Positions 17,725 through 26,054 of a stretch of 45,249 nt of DNA are shown one piece after another. The translations under genes and the position numbers were made by a program. This DNA comes from Candidatus Hydrogenedentota bacterium (GTDB lineage Bacteria; Hydrogenedentota; Hydrogenedentia; Hydrogenedentales; SLHB01). The stretch lies in NCBI GenBank assembly GCA_035416745.1, contig DAOLNV010000007.1, positions 71,921-117,169 of the forward strand, in the 5' to 3' direction. Every line of letters begins with the position of its first letter. Positions within the stretch are counted from its first letter, which is position 1. The notes under the pieces are model-generated. The model was not told the DNA's origin and did not search any database. It saw only the letters and a list, made by a program, of their open reading frames with translations.

Positions 17725-18609
17725 TCATGAAGCCGGGGCTTCGTCTTCGTCCTTAGTTTGTGTTACTACGCGCGCGACCGCGCGGTAGTCCATATCCATC
17801 TCATCCTCGGTCGGCGCATATCCTTGAAAGCCGGCTTTCTGGGCTCGCGTCTGCAGCGAGGCCGCCAATTCGCCGTATGGGTTCCCCAGCAGCTCGCCAG
17901 CCTTCGCGAGGTGGACGTAAAATGCGTAAACGTCGCCCTGGACGCGGCATCGTTTGGCCTCATGAAGCGCCAGCCCGGCGGCGCGCACGTCGGGGGGGCG
18001 TTCGCCGCTTATTCCCGTTGTTTCTCCGGCTGGCCGGGGCGCTGGCGCGCCTCCCGCAGTCTTGCGCAGAAGAAAGACGCCCATCCCCCCGAGATAGAGC
18101 GCGGCGCCCGCGCCAATCACTGCCAGCGCGGCCCACAGCACGGTCCGATCTTTCCGCACCTCGACGCTGTATCCGCTCAGGCGGAGCTTCGGAACCTCTC
18201 GCTCCGGCTCCTGCTCTCCGGATACCTCCTCCGGTTGTTGCGACGCGTTCAGATCACCCGGAGTCAAGTAACCGACGCGTATTTCCGGAACCTCGAAGGT
18301 ACCCGTTTTCCGGGGAGTTATGACAACGGTTTGCTGAACCACGTTCTCGCCATCACGCACAAATCCTTCGCTGGGACCAAGTTTCATCTCCGCCCAGTCT
18401 ACCTCGTCAAATTCCGGCGGCAGCACCACGTACGCATCCGGAGCGCCGTGCCACCGCGCCGAGCACACTACCTTCGAAGCCCGGTTCAGATAAACACGCT
18501 CGTCGCCCGCGATCCGTTCGAGCGTCGGCTGAGACGCTGCCGGAAACGCAGCGAGTACTACGGCAACTAGGCCGCCCACAAGTATATAGACACAAATCTT
18601 CCCCTTCAT
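17725..18609 (-). CDS. BatD-like anchored protein, first gene of the Bat operon
   Basis: About 294 residues from the ATG at 18609. The order is a signal sequence (ICVYILVGGLVAVVLAAFPAA), a beta-rich periplasmic domain of about 125 residues (YLNRASKVVCSARW; RKTGTFEVPEIRVGYL), a membrane segment near 150-175 (AALAVIGAGAALYLGGMGVF), and a cytoplasmic helical domain of about 90 residues (QGDVYAFYVHLAKAGELLG). This topology repeats that of BatD and of the gene at 13581, though pairwise similarity is low by eye. It is the promoter-proximal gene of the twelve-gene cluster. The function is not known; a membrane component of the MoxR/VWA complex is the best inference. Confidence 0.7.
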   Translation of the reverse strand: MKGKICVYILVGGLVAVVLAAFPAASQPTLERIAGDERVYLNRASKVVCSARWHGAPDAYVVLPPEFDEVDWAEMKLGPSEGFVRDGENVVQQTVVITPRKTGTFEVPEIRVGYLTPGDLNASQQPEEVSGEQEPEREVPKLRLSGYSVEVRKDRTVLWAALAVIGAGAALYLGGMGVFLLRKTAGGAPAPRPAGETTGISGERPPDVRAAGLALHEAKRCRVQGDVYAFYVHLAKAGELLGNPYGELAASLQTRAQKAGFQGYAPTEDEMDMDYRAVARVVTQTKDEDEAPAS

Positions 18610-18905
18610 GTCTGACCTAACAACAAGTATCATGCCGCACGGCGCTCCTGCTGTAAATGATTCGGATATATGTTGTTACAATGATTCCGCATGGTGTCGA
18701 ATCTCCCCATTTGGGGCAGAACCGCAAACCGTAACCCATCTGGGGTATCCCGGAATCCCGTCGGACCCATAGTACTGATTGCGTAAAAAGGCGAAAAATG
18801 GTACTGTACGTTATGGAAAAGCTGGGGTATTGCGCGGGTTTTACGGTGAATTCGGATATAGTAGGGCCTATCTTAGTGTACTAGGTTTTAGGGGAGCCGT
18901 TCAGT
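18610..18905. promoter_or_regulatory. Divergent intergenic region, Bat operon versus HD-GYP gene
   Basis: This is 296 bp of lower-GC DNA between two divergent transcription units. On the plus strand TTGCGT (18779-18784), a 17-nt spacer and TACTGT (18802-18807) preceded by TGG form a weak promoter candidate for the HD-GYP gene. The 11-mer ATTCGGATATA occurs twice in direct orientation (18660-18670 and 18850-18860), and GTACTG occurs twice around the candidate promoter. I could not assign a convincing promoter for the Bat operon here. The HD-GYP ATG is preceded by GGGGAG. Confidence 0.35.
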
Positions 18906-20069
18906 ATGACCTTACGTCAAGCCAAGGACCCTCCGACAATTCTGGCCGTTGACGACCTGCAAGACAACCTGAAACTTCTGGAACGCTTGCTTGCTCCCCG
19001 CGGGTACCATGTGGTCACAGCGGAAACCGGAGCACAGGCTCTTGAATGCTTCAAAGAGGTCTGTCCCGACGTTGTTCTTCTCGACCTCATCATGCCCGGC
19101 ACAGATGGCTATGATGTATGCAGGGCCATCAAGGGCGACCCCCGGTTTCGACATATACCCGTAATACTGCTCACCGGCACAACCGAGCATGAAGCCTACG
19201 TGAAAGCCATGGAAGCGGGCGCCGACGATTTCGTCCTGCGTCCGTTTGACTCCGCCGTGCTTGAGGCGCGAATTGGCAGCGCCGTGCGGGCGAAGCGATT
19301 GCAGGACAAAATCATCGAGCATCAACGGCATCTCGAGCAGCGCATCAGCGAACGCACCGCAGAACTCGAGCGCATTCAACAGGCTACGGTTTTCTCTCTC
19401 GCGAAGCTCGCGGAATCGCGCGATCCCGAAACAGGCGAACATCTCGAGCGTATCCGCCGGTATGTGCGGCTCACGGCCGAATGCCTTGCCGGCAAAGGCC
19501 TGATGGATACGCCCATCACCGCTGAGTTCATCGAAAGCCTGTATGTGGCAAGCCCGTTGCATGATATCGGCAAAGTGGGGATTCCCGACCAGATCCTGCT
19601 GAAACCGGGGCGCCTCACTGCGCGCGAATTCGACGTGATGACGTGGCATACGACTATCGGAGGAGATACCTTAAGCGCGGCACATAAGGAAGTGGGCTCG
19701 AACACTCTTCTGGCTATCGGGCGCGACATCGCCCGTCATCACCATGAACGCTGGGACGGCACGGGATACCCCGATGGCCTGAAAGGCGAGCAGATACCCC
19801 TTGAGGCCCGCATTGTGGCACTTGCCGACGTGTACGATGCGCTGACGTCCAAACGCCCCTATAAGGAGCCCTACCCCCACGCAAAAGCGCGCGACATCAT
19901 CCTCGAAGGCGCGGGGACGCAGTTTGATGAGCGGGTGATTCAGGCATTTCTCGCTTTGGAGGGTCCGTTTCAGGAGATCCAAGCCACGCTGCGCGATTCA
20001 AGCGCGCCGACCCTGCTGCAGCGCATCTTCGAGACCCTGCACGAGTCCGGTACCCGCGCTCTCGAGTGA
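18906..20069 (+). CDS. Receiver-HD-GYP response regulator (c-di-GMP phosphodiesterase)
   Basis: A 387-residue RpfG-type response regulator. The receiver domain at about 12-130 has the acidic pair in AVDDLQDN, the phosphoacceptor Asp in VVLLDLIMPG and the Thr in LLTGTTEHE. The usual Lys of the KPF motif is Arg (VLRPFD). A coiled-coil linker (about 135-165) leads to the HD-GYP domain: HDIGKVGIPDQILLKPG with the HD pair at 219-220, HHERWDGTGYPDGL carrying the GYP motif, and ALADVYDALTSKRPY. HD-GYP enzymes hydrolyse c-di-GMP. No histidine kinase lies nearby. The gene converges on the aldo/keto reductase, 30 bp away. Confidence 0.94.
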   Translation: MTLRQAKDPPTILAVDDLQDNLKLLERLLAPRGYHVVTAETGAQALECFKEVCPDVVLLDLIMPGTDGYDVCRAIKGDPRFRHIPVILLTGTTEHEAYVKAMEAGADDFVLRPFDSAVLEARIGSAVRAKRLQDKIIEHQRHLEQRISERTAELERIQQATVFSLAKLAESRDPETGEHLERIRRYVRLTAECLAGKGLMDTPITAEFIESLYVASPLHDIGKVGIPDQILLKPGRLTAREFDVMTWHTTIGGDTLSAAHKEVGSNTLLAIGRDIARHHHERWDGTGYPDGLKGEQIPLEARIVALADVYDALTSKRPYKEPYPHAKARDIILEGAGTQFDERVIQAFLALEGPFQEIQATLRDSSAPTLLQRIFETLHESGTRALE

Positions 20070-20099
20070 TACAGTGCCCTTCCAGCGCGTGACCATTGC

Positions 20100-21071
20100 T
20101 CATACCGTGGGAATCGACGGCGGCGGGAATAGCTTATCGAGCTTTGCGAGAACGTCATCGGGGATAGACAACGCCGCGGCCTTGAGGTCCAGCGCCAACT
20201 CTTCGGGCCGCCACGCGCCCAGGATGCAGCTGGTGACATCGGGCTGCCGCATCACCCAGGCGATGGCCAATTCGGCGGCCTGCACGCCGAGTTCATCGGC
20301 TATCCCCGTGAATTCCTGGGCTTTCTGGATGCGGTCTTCCCGAAAATAGAGGCCCCGGGTGACCGGATTCTGTCCGTCCACCGCGGCGCGTGACCCGCTC
20401 GGCGGCGCCTGGCCCGGCTTGTAGATCCCGGCCAGGAGACCGTGTCCAAGCGGCGAGAACGTGACGTTCCCGATCCCCTCGACGCGGGTCGTTGGGAATA
20501 TCAGGGTCTCGGGGAACCGGTAGACGAGGTTATACCGTGGCTCGTTCGCAGCCACTTCCCGCGCGCCCAGTGCGCGTGCGACGGCGTTAGTCTTCGCTAG
20601 CAATCCCGCCGGCCAGTTGCTTACGCCCCAGTAAAGGACCTTTCCCGACCGAATCAAATCGTCCATAGCCCGCACGGTTTCCTCGAGTGGCGTATTCGGG
20701 TCCGGACGATGACACATCAGGACGTCGACATAATCCATGCCGAGTTTCCGCAAGCTCTCGTCGCAACTCTCACGAATGTGTTTTGCGGACAGACCGGACG
20801 CATTCGGCCCTTCCCTCCAATGCCCGCCCACCTTTGTAAGCACGAACAGCTCGTTGCGGGGATAATCCGCGAGACATTTCCCGAGCATGGTCTCGGCATT
20901 GCCGTTGCCGTAGCCGTTTGCCGTGTCGAAATAGTTCACGCCGGCCTCGTAGGCGAGCCGGACCATTTCGCGCGACATAGCCTCGTCGCAACGGTCGCCC
21001 AGATTCATATCAGTGCCCATGCCCAGGGCGCTGATACGAACTCCCCATTTACCCAATTTCCTGTAGATCAT
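20100..21071 (-). CDS. Aldo/keto reductase
   Basis: A 323-residue NAD(P)H-dependent oxidoreductase with a (beta/alpha)8 barrel. The catalytic tetrad is visible: Asp and Tyr in FDTANGYGNG, Lys in VLTKVGG, and His in DVLMCHRPDPNTPLEE. The C-terminal cofactor region is present (TSCILGAWRPEELALDL). SGKVLYWGVSNW is typical of the voltage-gated K+ channel beta-like/YghZ branch. The substrate is unknown. It lies 35 bp downstream of the symporter fusion gene on the same strand and may be co-transcribed, which would fit sugar or aldehyde metabolism. Confidence 0.93.
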   Translation of the reverse strand: MIYRKLGKWGVRISALGMGTDMNLGDRCDEAMSREMVRLAYEAGVNYFDTANGYGNGNAETMLGKCLADYPRNELFVLTKVGGHWREGPNASGLSAKHIRESCDESLRKLGMDYVDVLMCHRPDPNTPLEETVRAMDDLIRSGKVLYWGVSNWPAGLLAKTNAVARALGAREVAANEPRYNLVYRFPETLIFPTTRVEGIGNVTFSPLGHGLLAGIYKPGQAPPSGSRAAVDGQNPVTRGLYFREDRIQKAQEFTGIADELGVQAAELAIAWVMRQPDVTSCILGAWRPEELALDLKAAALSIPDDVLAKLDKLFPPPSIPTV

Positions 21072-21106
21072 AGCTCATTTCCACCGTTGTGTCGCAAGAC
21101 GCTACT

Positions 21107-23758
21107 CTAGTCTTCCTGTGGACGCCTCCCCAGGGTTGCCCAGGTGAGGCCGGTAATATCCTTGGCAGGCGCGGGTATGAGCAGACTCGCCACATACCCG
21201 GCGCTGAAGCTCGTGAGGATTCCTGTCGTAGAGTACAGCAAGAAGCTTACGTCTGTGTACCTCTCGACATAATACAGCACGCCGGCGCCTGCCACCGCGC
21301 CAATCAACGCGCCTGCTCCGTGCGCGCGCCGGGTAAAGATACCCAGCGCGAACACGCCCGCAAGGCTGCCGCCGAAAAGACCGATGATGCTCATGTATTT
21401 TTCCCACAACCCCGTTATTTCGCTTACGGCCACGTAAAGAGCTACTGCCGTCGCAAACACGCCGAGCCCGATAGTCAGCGCGCGCGCAAGGCTCAAAGCC
21501 GTCTTCTCGCTGCCACCCCCGCTGAACCTCCGGTAGAAGTCCGTAACCAGTACCGCCGATACGCTGTTCATGCTGCTGTCCAGGGAGGACATTGCCGCCG
21601 CGAAAACCGCCGCAACCACCAGCCCGCCCACTCCCGAGGGCATCTGCTGCACAATGAACAGCGGGAAAATCTGGTCCGTCGTCAGGTTCGGGTCCAGTTG
21701 GCCCGGGTGCTCTTTGTAGAACACATAGAGCGCGGTTCCAATACCGAAAAAGACCATGAAACTGGGCAGACTGAAAAGGGCGCCGGTCCAAATCGAGCGC
21801 GCAGCCTGTCTCTCTGAAGACGTCGTCAGGTACCGCTGGATAACCGTCTGGTCTGTCGTGTACGGGATTAAGGCTTCGAGGAAGCGCCCCAAGATCACCA
21901 CGAAGAACACTTTTTGCGTGATATCCCATCCCCACGTCGCCAAATGAAACTTCCCGTCGGCGTATCCCGTCTGAATCATGCCGATAAAGCCGCCGTCTAC
22001 CGAGCCGCTGATCAGGAAGAAGGACAGCCATGCGCCCCCCAGCAGAATGATGACCTGGAGTACGTCGGTCCAGATAACGGCCTCGATCCCGCCGAGCACG
22101 GTGTAGAATGTGCACAACAGGCCCATCGCCAGAATGGAAAGCCGAAGGTCAATTCCGGTGACTGCTGACAGGGCCAACGCCGGTAGCAGCAGCACGATCC
22201 CCATGCGGCCGAGTTGAAATACCGTGAAGGCCGTGCTTCCGAACATCCGCACGCCCAGATTGAACCGTTTTTCGAGGTACTCGTAGGCCGATGTCACATT
22301 GAGCCGCCGGAAAAAGGGCAGGTAGAAGTGAACCACAATCAATGCCACCAGTAAGATAAGCACGTTGCTGACCGAGTATATCCAGTTGCCCTTGTAAGTC
22401 GTTGCGGGCGTCGCCAGAAACGAGATTGCGCTCAGCAAAGTCCCGTAGATGCTCATGCCGGCGGCCCACCATGGCACGCGGCGGCCGCCAATGAAATAAT
22501 CGTCGGTACTATTCTCACGCCGCGAGAAATAGAGGCCCATCACGACAAGTACCAGAAAATAGGTGCCGACCACCGTATAGTCGAGCCACCCGAAGGCTTT
22601 GCGCGTACGTTCGGGCACTCCCCAGAGCACCCGCTGTACGCGCTGCCCGGGCTTTGGTTCGCCGCCAGGGACTACAATGCCGCGCTGAAATACTACGGCG
22701 GGGGCCGTCAACAGCGAATCAGGGATTTCCCCGAACGTTGTCCATGTGTTTGTGACCGTGTGGTATCCAAGAACGCCCAAGGGATATCCAGGATGGTTGC
22801 CGCCCAGCTCCACGATCTGGTCCACGAGCTTGCCATCGTCCCCGCTGAAGACCAGGATGTGCGTATCTCCCCAGGCAATCGCCGGAGCCGCCGCGATAGG
22901 ACGCGGCGACGGCTCGAGGCGCTTCCATCCCTGTCTGGGGGTGAAACGGTAGGCATCGGTGAGATACTCGCGGCTGACGCCATTCTGGCGGAATGCCGCG
23001 CCGGAAAACATGAACAGCGACCCGTCTTGCGCCGCTGCCACGGGAAGAATACGCGCGGGGCCCGGCCACGGCTCGAGCGCTTCCCATCCAGTATCCAATT
23101 CGTCGAGGTCCAACTTCCAGAACTGTTCCAAATCCATATCCGGGCCGCTCTGACCGGCACCCGCGTAGATCACGTTGCCAATTGCCGCCGCGAATCCCAG
23201 CGCCATAGGACTGGGCAACGCAGGCAATTCCCATTGCACGACTGCCGCGCCGTCCCATTGCAGAAGCAGGACGCTGTCGTAATATGTCTTGTCATGCATC
23301 CCGCCGATGCAGACCACGCCTTTGGCTGTGGAAACCGACGCGCCGTAAGACAGGGGAGCCGGAAGGCGGCCGGCCTTTCGCCAGGACCCGGTCTTCACGG
23401 CCTCGCCCAGTGGTTGTTTCGCTTTGAAACGGAACAGCTCCCGAAGGGCGCCCGCAACGCCCGCCTTCTTTCCCGTCCCCTCAGGCAAGGTATACACATG
23501 GATTGTGTCAAGCCAGTGTTTTGTGCCCCCCGCCAGAAAGGAACCCTCCCACCTTGTGCCGCCCGCCACGATCAGTGCCGTGCCGCCGGACGCGGCTTCG
23601 TTCACGCCCGCGAAGTGTCCTCCCATGGGTTCCGGCAGTTCGGGCATGTCTTCCCACCGCATGGACACGGCGTGCGCGGCGTCTTCCGTCGCGAAACACA
23701 AGGAAGAAATGAGAACAGCCATCGGCAAGAAGGCAAGAAGTCCTACGCGTATTGGCAA
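21107..23758 (-). CDS. Kelch (cyclically permuted mutarotase-type) domain fused to sodium:solute symporter
   Basis: An 883-residue fusion. A signal sequence (LAFLPMAVLISSLCFA) precedes a six-bladed kelch-like propeller over about 30-390, with blade motifs such as GVVCIGGMHDKTYYDSV, DGSLFMFSGAAFRQNGVSRE and THILVFSGDDGKLVDQIVEL. This region resembles cyclically permuted mutarotases (YjhT/NanM type), which interconvert sialic acid anomers. A sodium:solute symporter with about 13 membrane segments fills about 400-875 (FIGGRRVPWWAAGMSIYGTL; AAAMSSLDSSMNSVSAVLVT). The propeller should lie outside the inner membrane and may epimerise or capture the sugar before uptake; a sialic-acid-like substrate is inference. 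The start is TTG at 23758 with AAGGGG five bases upstream; an ATG 12 codons later is the alternative. Confidence 0.9.
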   Translation of the reverse strand: MPIRVGLLAFLPMAVLISSLCFATEDAAHAVSMRWEDMPELPEPMGGHFAGVNEAASGGTALIVAGGTRWEGSFLAGGTKHWLDTIHVYTLPEGTGKKAGVAGALRELFRFKAKQPLGEAVKTGSWRKAGRLPAPLSYGASVSTAKGVVCIGGMHDKTYYDSVLLLQWDGAAVVQWELPALPSPMALGFAAAIGNVIYAGAGQSGPDMDLEQFWKLDLDELDTGWEALEPWPGPARILPVAAAQDGSLFMFSGAAFRQNGVSREYLTDAYRFTPRQGWKRLEPSPRPIAAAPAIAWGDTHILVFSGDDGKLVDQIVELGGNHPGYPLGVLGYHTVTNTWTTFGEIPDSLLTAPAVVFQRGIVVPGGEPKPGQRVQRVLWGVPERTRKAFGWLDYTVVGTYFLVLVVMGLYFSRRENSTDDYFIGGRRVPWWAAGMSIYGTLLSAISFLATPATTYKGNWIYSVSNVLILLVALIVVHFYLPFFRRLNVTSAYEYLEKRFNLGVRMFGSTAFTVFQLGRMGIVLLLPALALSAVTGIDLRLSILAMGLLCTFYTVLGGIEAVIWTDVLQVIILLGGAWLSFFLISGSVDGGFIGMIQTGYADGKFHLATWGWDITQKVFFVVILGRFLEALIPYTTDQTVIQRYLTTSSERQAARSIWTGALFSLPSFMVFFGIGTALYVFYKEHPGQLDPNLTTDQIFPLFIVQQMPSGVGGLVVAAVFAAAMSSLDSSMNSVSAVLVTDFYRRFSGGGSEKTALSLARALTIGLGVFATAVALYVAVSEITGLWEKYMSIIGLFGGSLAGVFALGIFTRRAHGAGALIGAVAGAGVLYYVERYTDVSFLLYSTTGILTSFSAGYVASLLIPAPAKDITGLTWATLGRRPQED

Positions 23759-24171
23759 GATGTCCCCTTATGTATCAGTTCCTGAAAGAGTCACCCTAAC
23801 AGAAGGCTCGAAATGGGGTCAAAATTCTGGGGAATCGCCCAGTCCGCGCGGCTGGCCGTGGGCTATCCCCTGCCGCCCCTGCGAGGCTCCGTACATGCTC
23901 GTAAAGCAGCGACAGGGCTGAGCATGGTATCGCGGTTCGCCCGGGCTGCCGCCTGCGGGCTCCCGCGGGGCTCCGGAAGGCGCCGTTTGTTCACCCGCTG
24001 TTGCTGCCTGGTCTCTGCCGGACCTACGGTGGCCAGGGCTCCGAGTTTGCTCTTATTCAGGAGTCGTATTGGGCCGGTCCGTAGTCACAAGGCCCCTTCT
24101 TTGGCGGCCATGCCGTGCCGCGCGCAGCGCATCAGGCAATTGCGGTTATTCCATTTTCGAGCGGCGTGCCG
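23759..24171. other. Gene-free stretch between symporter fusion and broken amidotransferase
   Basis: 413 bp. The first 20 bases hold the ribosome site of the symporter fusion. The rest is GC-rich and holds no convincing gene: plus-strand open frames lack a ribosome site and have Arg/Ser/Ala-rich, low-information translations. No clear promoter, tRNA or long repeat was seen. It may be decayed DNA next to the pseudogene. Confidence 0.5.
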
Positions 24172-25325
24172 CTATTTGCGCACGCCCAGTGCGGCATACA
24201 CGCTGCGCTTCACCTTACGGGCGAATTCCCACGCCTTGCTTGGTTTTGGCGCAAATTGCATATGGCGGGGTCCCGCGTCGATGCAGCGGTCGAATTCTTC
24301 ACGCGTCATGCCCAGGTTCTCAAGAAACATTGTCATGACATCCTCTGGGCATTCCTCCTCAGGCTCCTCTCTTAACCGCCGCAGCGCCTCTCCCCGTTCG
24401 AGTTGCCCCGCCTGTATCAGCCGTGCCATCGTCAGCCGCCTGACCTCCAACCCTGGAAAGCGCCGATTGTGAAGATACGTGGTAACAGGATGAATGCCGC
24501 AGTCGGTGTGCTCCGTGGCGTGTTCGGGCGCCTGCCACCCCAGTTCCTCTCGAATAACGCGGTAAATGGTCTCGTAATCCCATTCGACGTAGTCCGGAAG
24601 GTTGATCCATGCGCATAGCCGAAGGCGTTTCTGCGCACCCCACCAGAACCAGCGGTAACCGATGCGCCGCTTCAAGCTGCCTTGATACATCAAGCGCCGG
24701 CACGCCGGGCCGGCGGGTTCCCCTTTCAAGACGTTCTGTATGTAGGCCACGGGACCCGTCTGGAACATTTCGCGGGTCAGCGGCAATTCGGTTCGTGCCG
24801 AAGACCCTCCAAACACCAAGGGGACGTCGTACATGTCCGCAACGAGTTCGGAGGCCATAGAAATGCCCCGCAGGCAGACGGAACAGAAGTACCCGGCTTT
24901 TTACATGAACAACGCAAAAAGGCTGTTGACCATTTTGGGATCAAGACAGTAATAAACGTGTTCCACGCCGAAAATACGGCAGGCCCGGTCGATGTTTTCA
25001 CGGGCGTGAGGCGTCAAGTAGCTGTTGTCTCCAACGTGTAGGCGAGCGGTTTCAGGCCGAACTCTTTCACTGCAAGGTACAGTACGTACATGCTGTCTTT
25101 GCCGCCTGACAAGGGGACCAGCACGTCAAAGGGCTTCTTCTTGCGTTTTGCGTCGGCGCACAACTGCTCGAGGACCTTGCGCTTTGCCGGAAGGCCTGCA
25201 TCCCAGTTACGCCACCGTTCCTCGTGCGCCCTGCATACACTGCAGACGCCGTGTTCATCGAAGGAGATGCCGGGAAACGTTGCGGGCAACACGCACTTGG
25301 AACAGATCTTTTGACCGTCATTCAC
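24172..25325 (-). pseudogene. N-acetyl sugar amidotransferase (WbpG/PseA-like), disrupted
   Basis: The intact family protein is about 380 residues. Here GTG at 25325, with a strong GGGAGGG site, opens the normal N-terminus: two CxxC pairs (CSKC and CSVC) and the PP-loop LSGGKDSMYVLYLA that binds ATP. Near 25030 the frame breaks: GGAGACAAC replaces the expected GGACAAC, a 2-bp GA duplication, and reading stops at 25014. The expected sequence resumes in the other frame (DNSYLTPHAREN, then YYCLDPKMVNSLFALFM) and meets a TAA at 24903-24901 where AAA is expected. It continues in frame as KAGYFCSVCLRGI and then runs open to 24172 (VPLVFGGSSARTEL onward). Intact enzymes transfer ammonia from a HisH-like partner to make acetamidino sugars of surface polysaccharides. 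Two independent lesions argue for a real pseudogene over one sequencing error. Confidence 0.85.
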
Positions 25326-25491
25326 GGCGATACCCTCCCTCTTTAAGACGCCTCGCGATACCGAATCATGCGGGCCGGCCCCGCGGTCTTCAACGTATCC
25401 CGTTTCTGTTTCTCTCAGCAGTCAATCGCGCGGCAATGCCATCTCGAAATCCCTGTTCAGAAATACAGCAGCGAATACGCATGAGCCCGGC

Positions 25492-26025
25492 TCACAGTGT
25501 CTCGACGCGGATGTGGTCGTTTGTATAGATGCAGATTCCGGCGGCTATGAGCAGGGCTTCCCGTACAATTTCCTCGGCCGTCATCGACGTGTGATGCATC
25601 AGGGCGCGGGCGGCGGCTAAGGCAAAGGCCCCGCCCGAGCCGATGGCGATGATTCCGTCATCGGGCTCGATGACTTCCCCGCTGCCGGCGATCAGCAGCG
25701 ACTGTTCCTTGTCGCATACCGCCAGCAACGCATCGAGGTTCCGGAGGTATTTGTCGGTCCGCCATTCCTTGCCCAGTTCCACGGCCGCGCGCGAGAGGTT
25801 GCTGCTGTATTGGCTGAGCTTTCCCTCGAACCGTTCGAATAGGGAGATGGCATCGGACACGGAACCCGCAAAACCGGCCAGCACACGCCCATCGGCCAGC
25901 CGCCGGATCTTGCTTGCGGTCGACTTCATAACCGTGTTGCCCAGCGTTACCTGTCCGTCGGCGCCAAGAGCGACTGTGTCGCCTTTCCGCACCGCACATA
26001 CTGTGGTTGCGTGAAACGTGTCCAT
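25492..26025 (-). CDS. hslV: HslV (ClpQ), proteasome-like peptidase subunit
   Basis: About 177 residues. The ATG at 26025 is chosen for GGAGG seven bases upstream. A short propeptide (MDTFHA) precedes the catalytic N-terminal Thr in ATTVCAVRKG. Conserved family blocks follow: GADGQVTLGNTVMK, LAGFAGSVSDAISLFERFE, IAIGSGGAFALAAARAL and AAGICIYTNDHIRVE. HslV forms a double hexamer that needs the HslU ATPase to unfold substrates. The gene lies 29 bp after xerC, the order seen in many bacteria (topA-xerC-hslV-hslU), but no hslU follows; the next gene is the broken amidotransferase 166 bp downstream. HslU must come from elsewhere in the genome or be absent. Confidence 0.95.
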   Translation of the reverse strand: MDTFHATTVCAVRKGDTVALGADGQVTLGNTVMKSTASKIRRLADGRVLAGFAGSVSDAISLFERFEGKLSQYSSNLSRAAVELGKEWRTDKYLRNLDALLAVCDKEQSLLIAGSGEVIEPDDGIIAIGSGGAFALAAARALMHHTSMTAEEIVREALLIAAGICIYTNDHIRVETL

Positions 26026-26054
26026 CGTGTCCTCCAAAGCCTGCTTTGCGTATC

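Noticed and set aside
15803..17788. Long plus-strand open frame (661 codons) opposite MoxR and DUF58
   Set aside because: Antisense shadow; both minus-strand genes have full catalytic motifs.
23813..24472. Plus-strand frame of 219 codons overlapping the gap and the pseudogene
   Set aside because: No ribosome site, low-information Arg/Ser/Ala composition, and it runs into the antisense of the amidotransferase remnant.
24172..25325. Programmed frameshifting to make one amidotransferase from two frames
   Set aside because: No slippery heptamer or downstream stem is visible at the shift, and a separate in-frame TAA downstream would still end translation.
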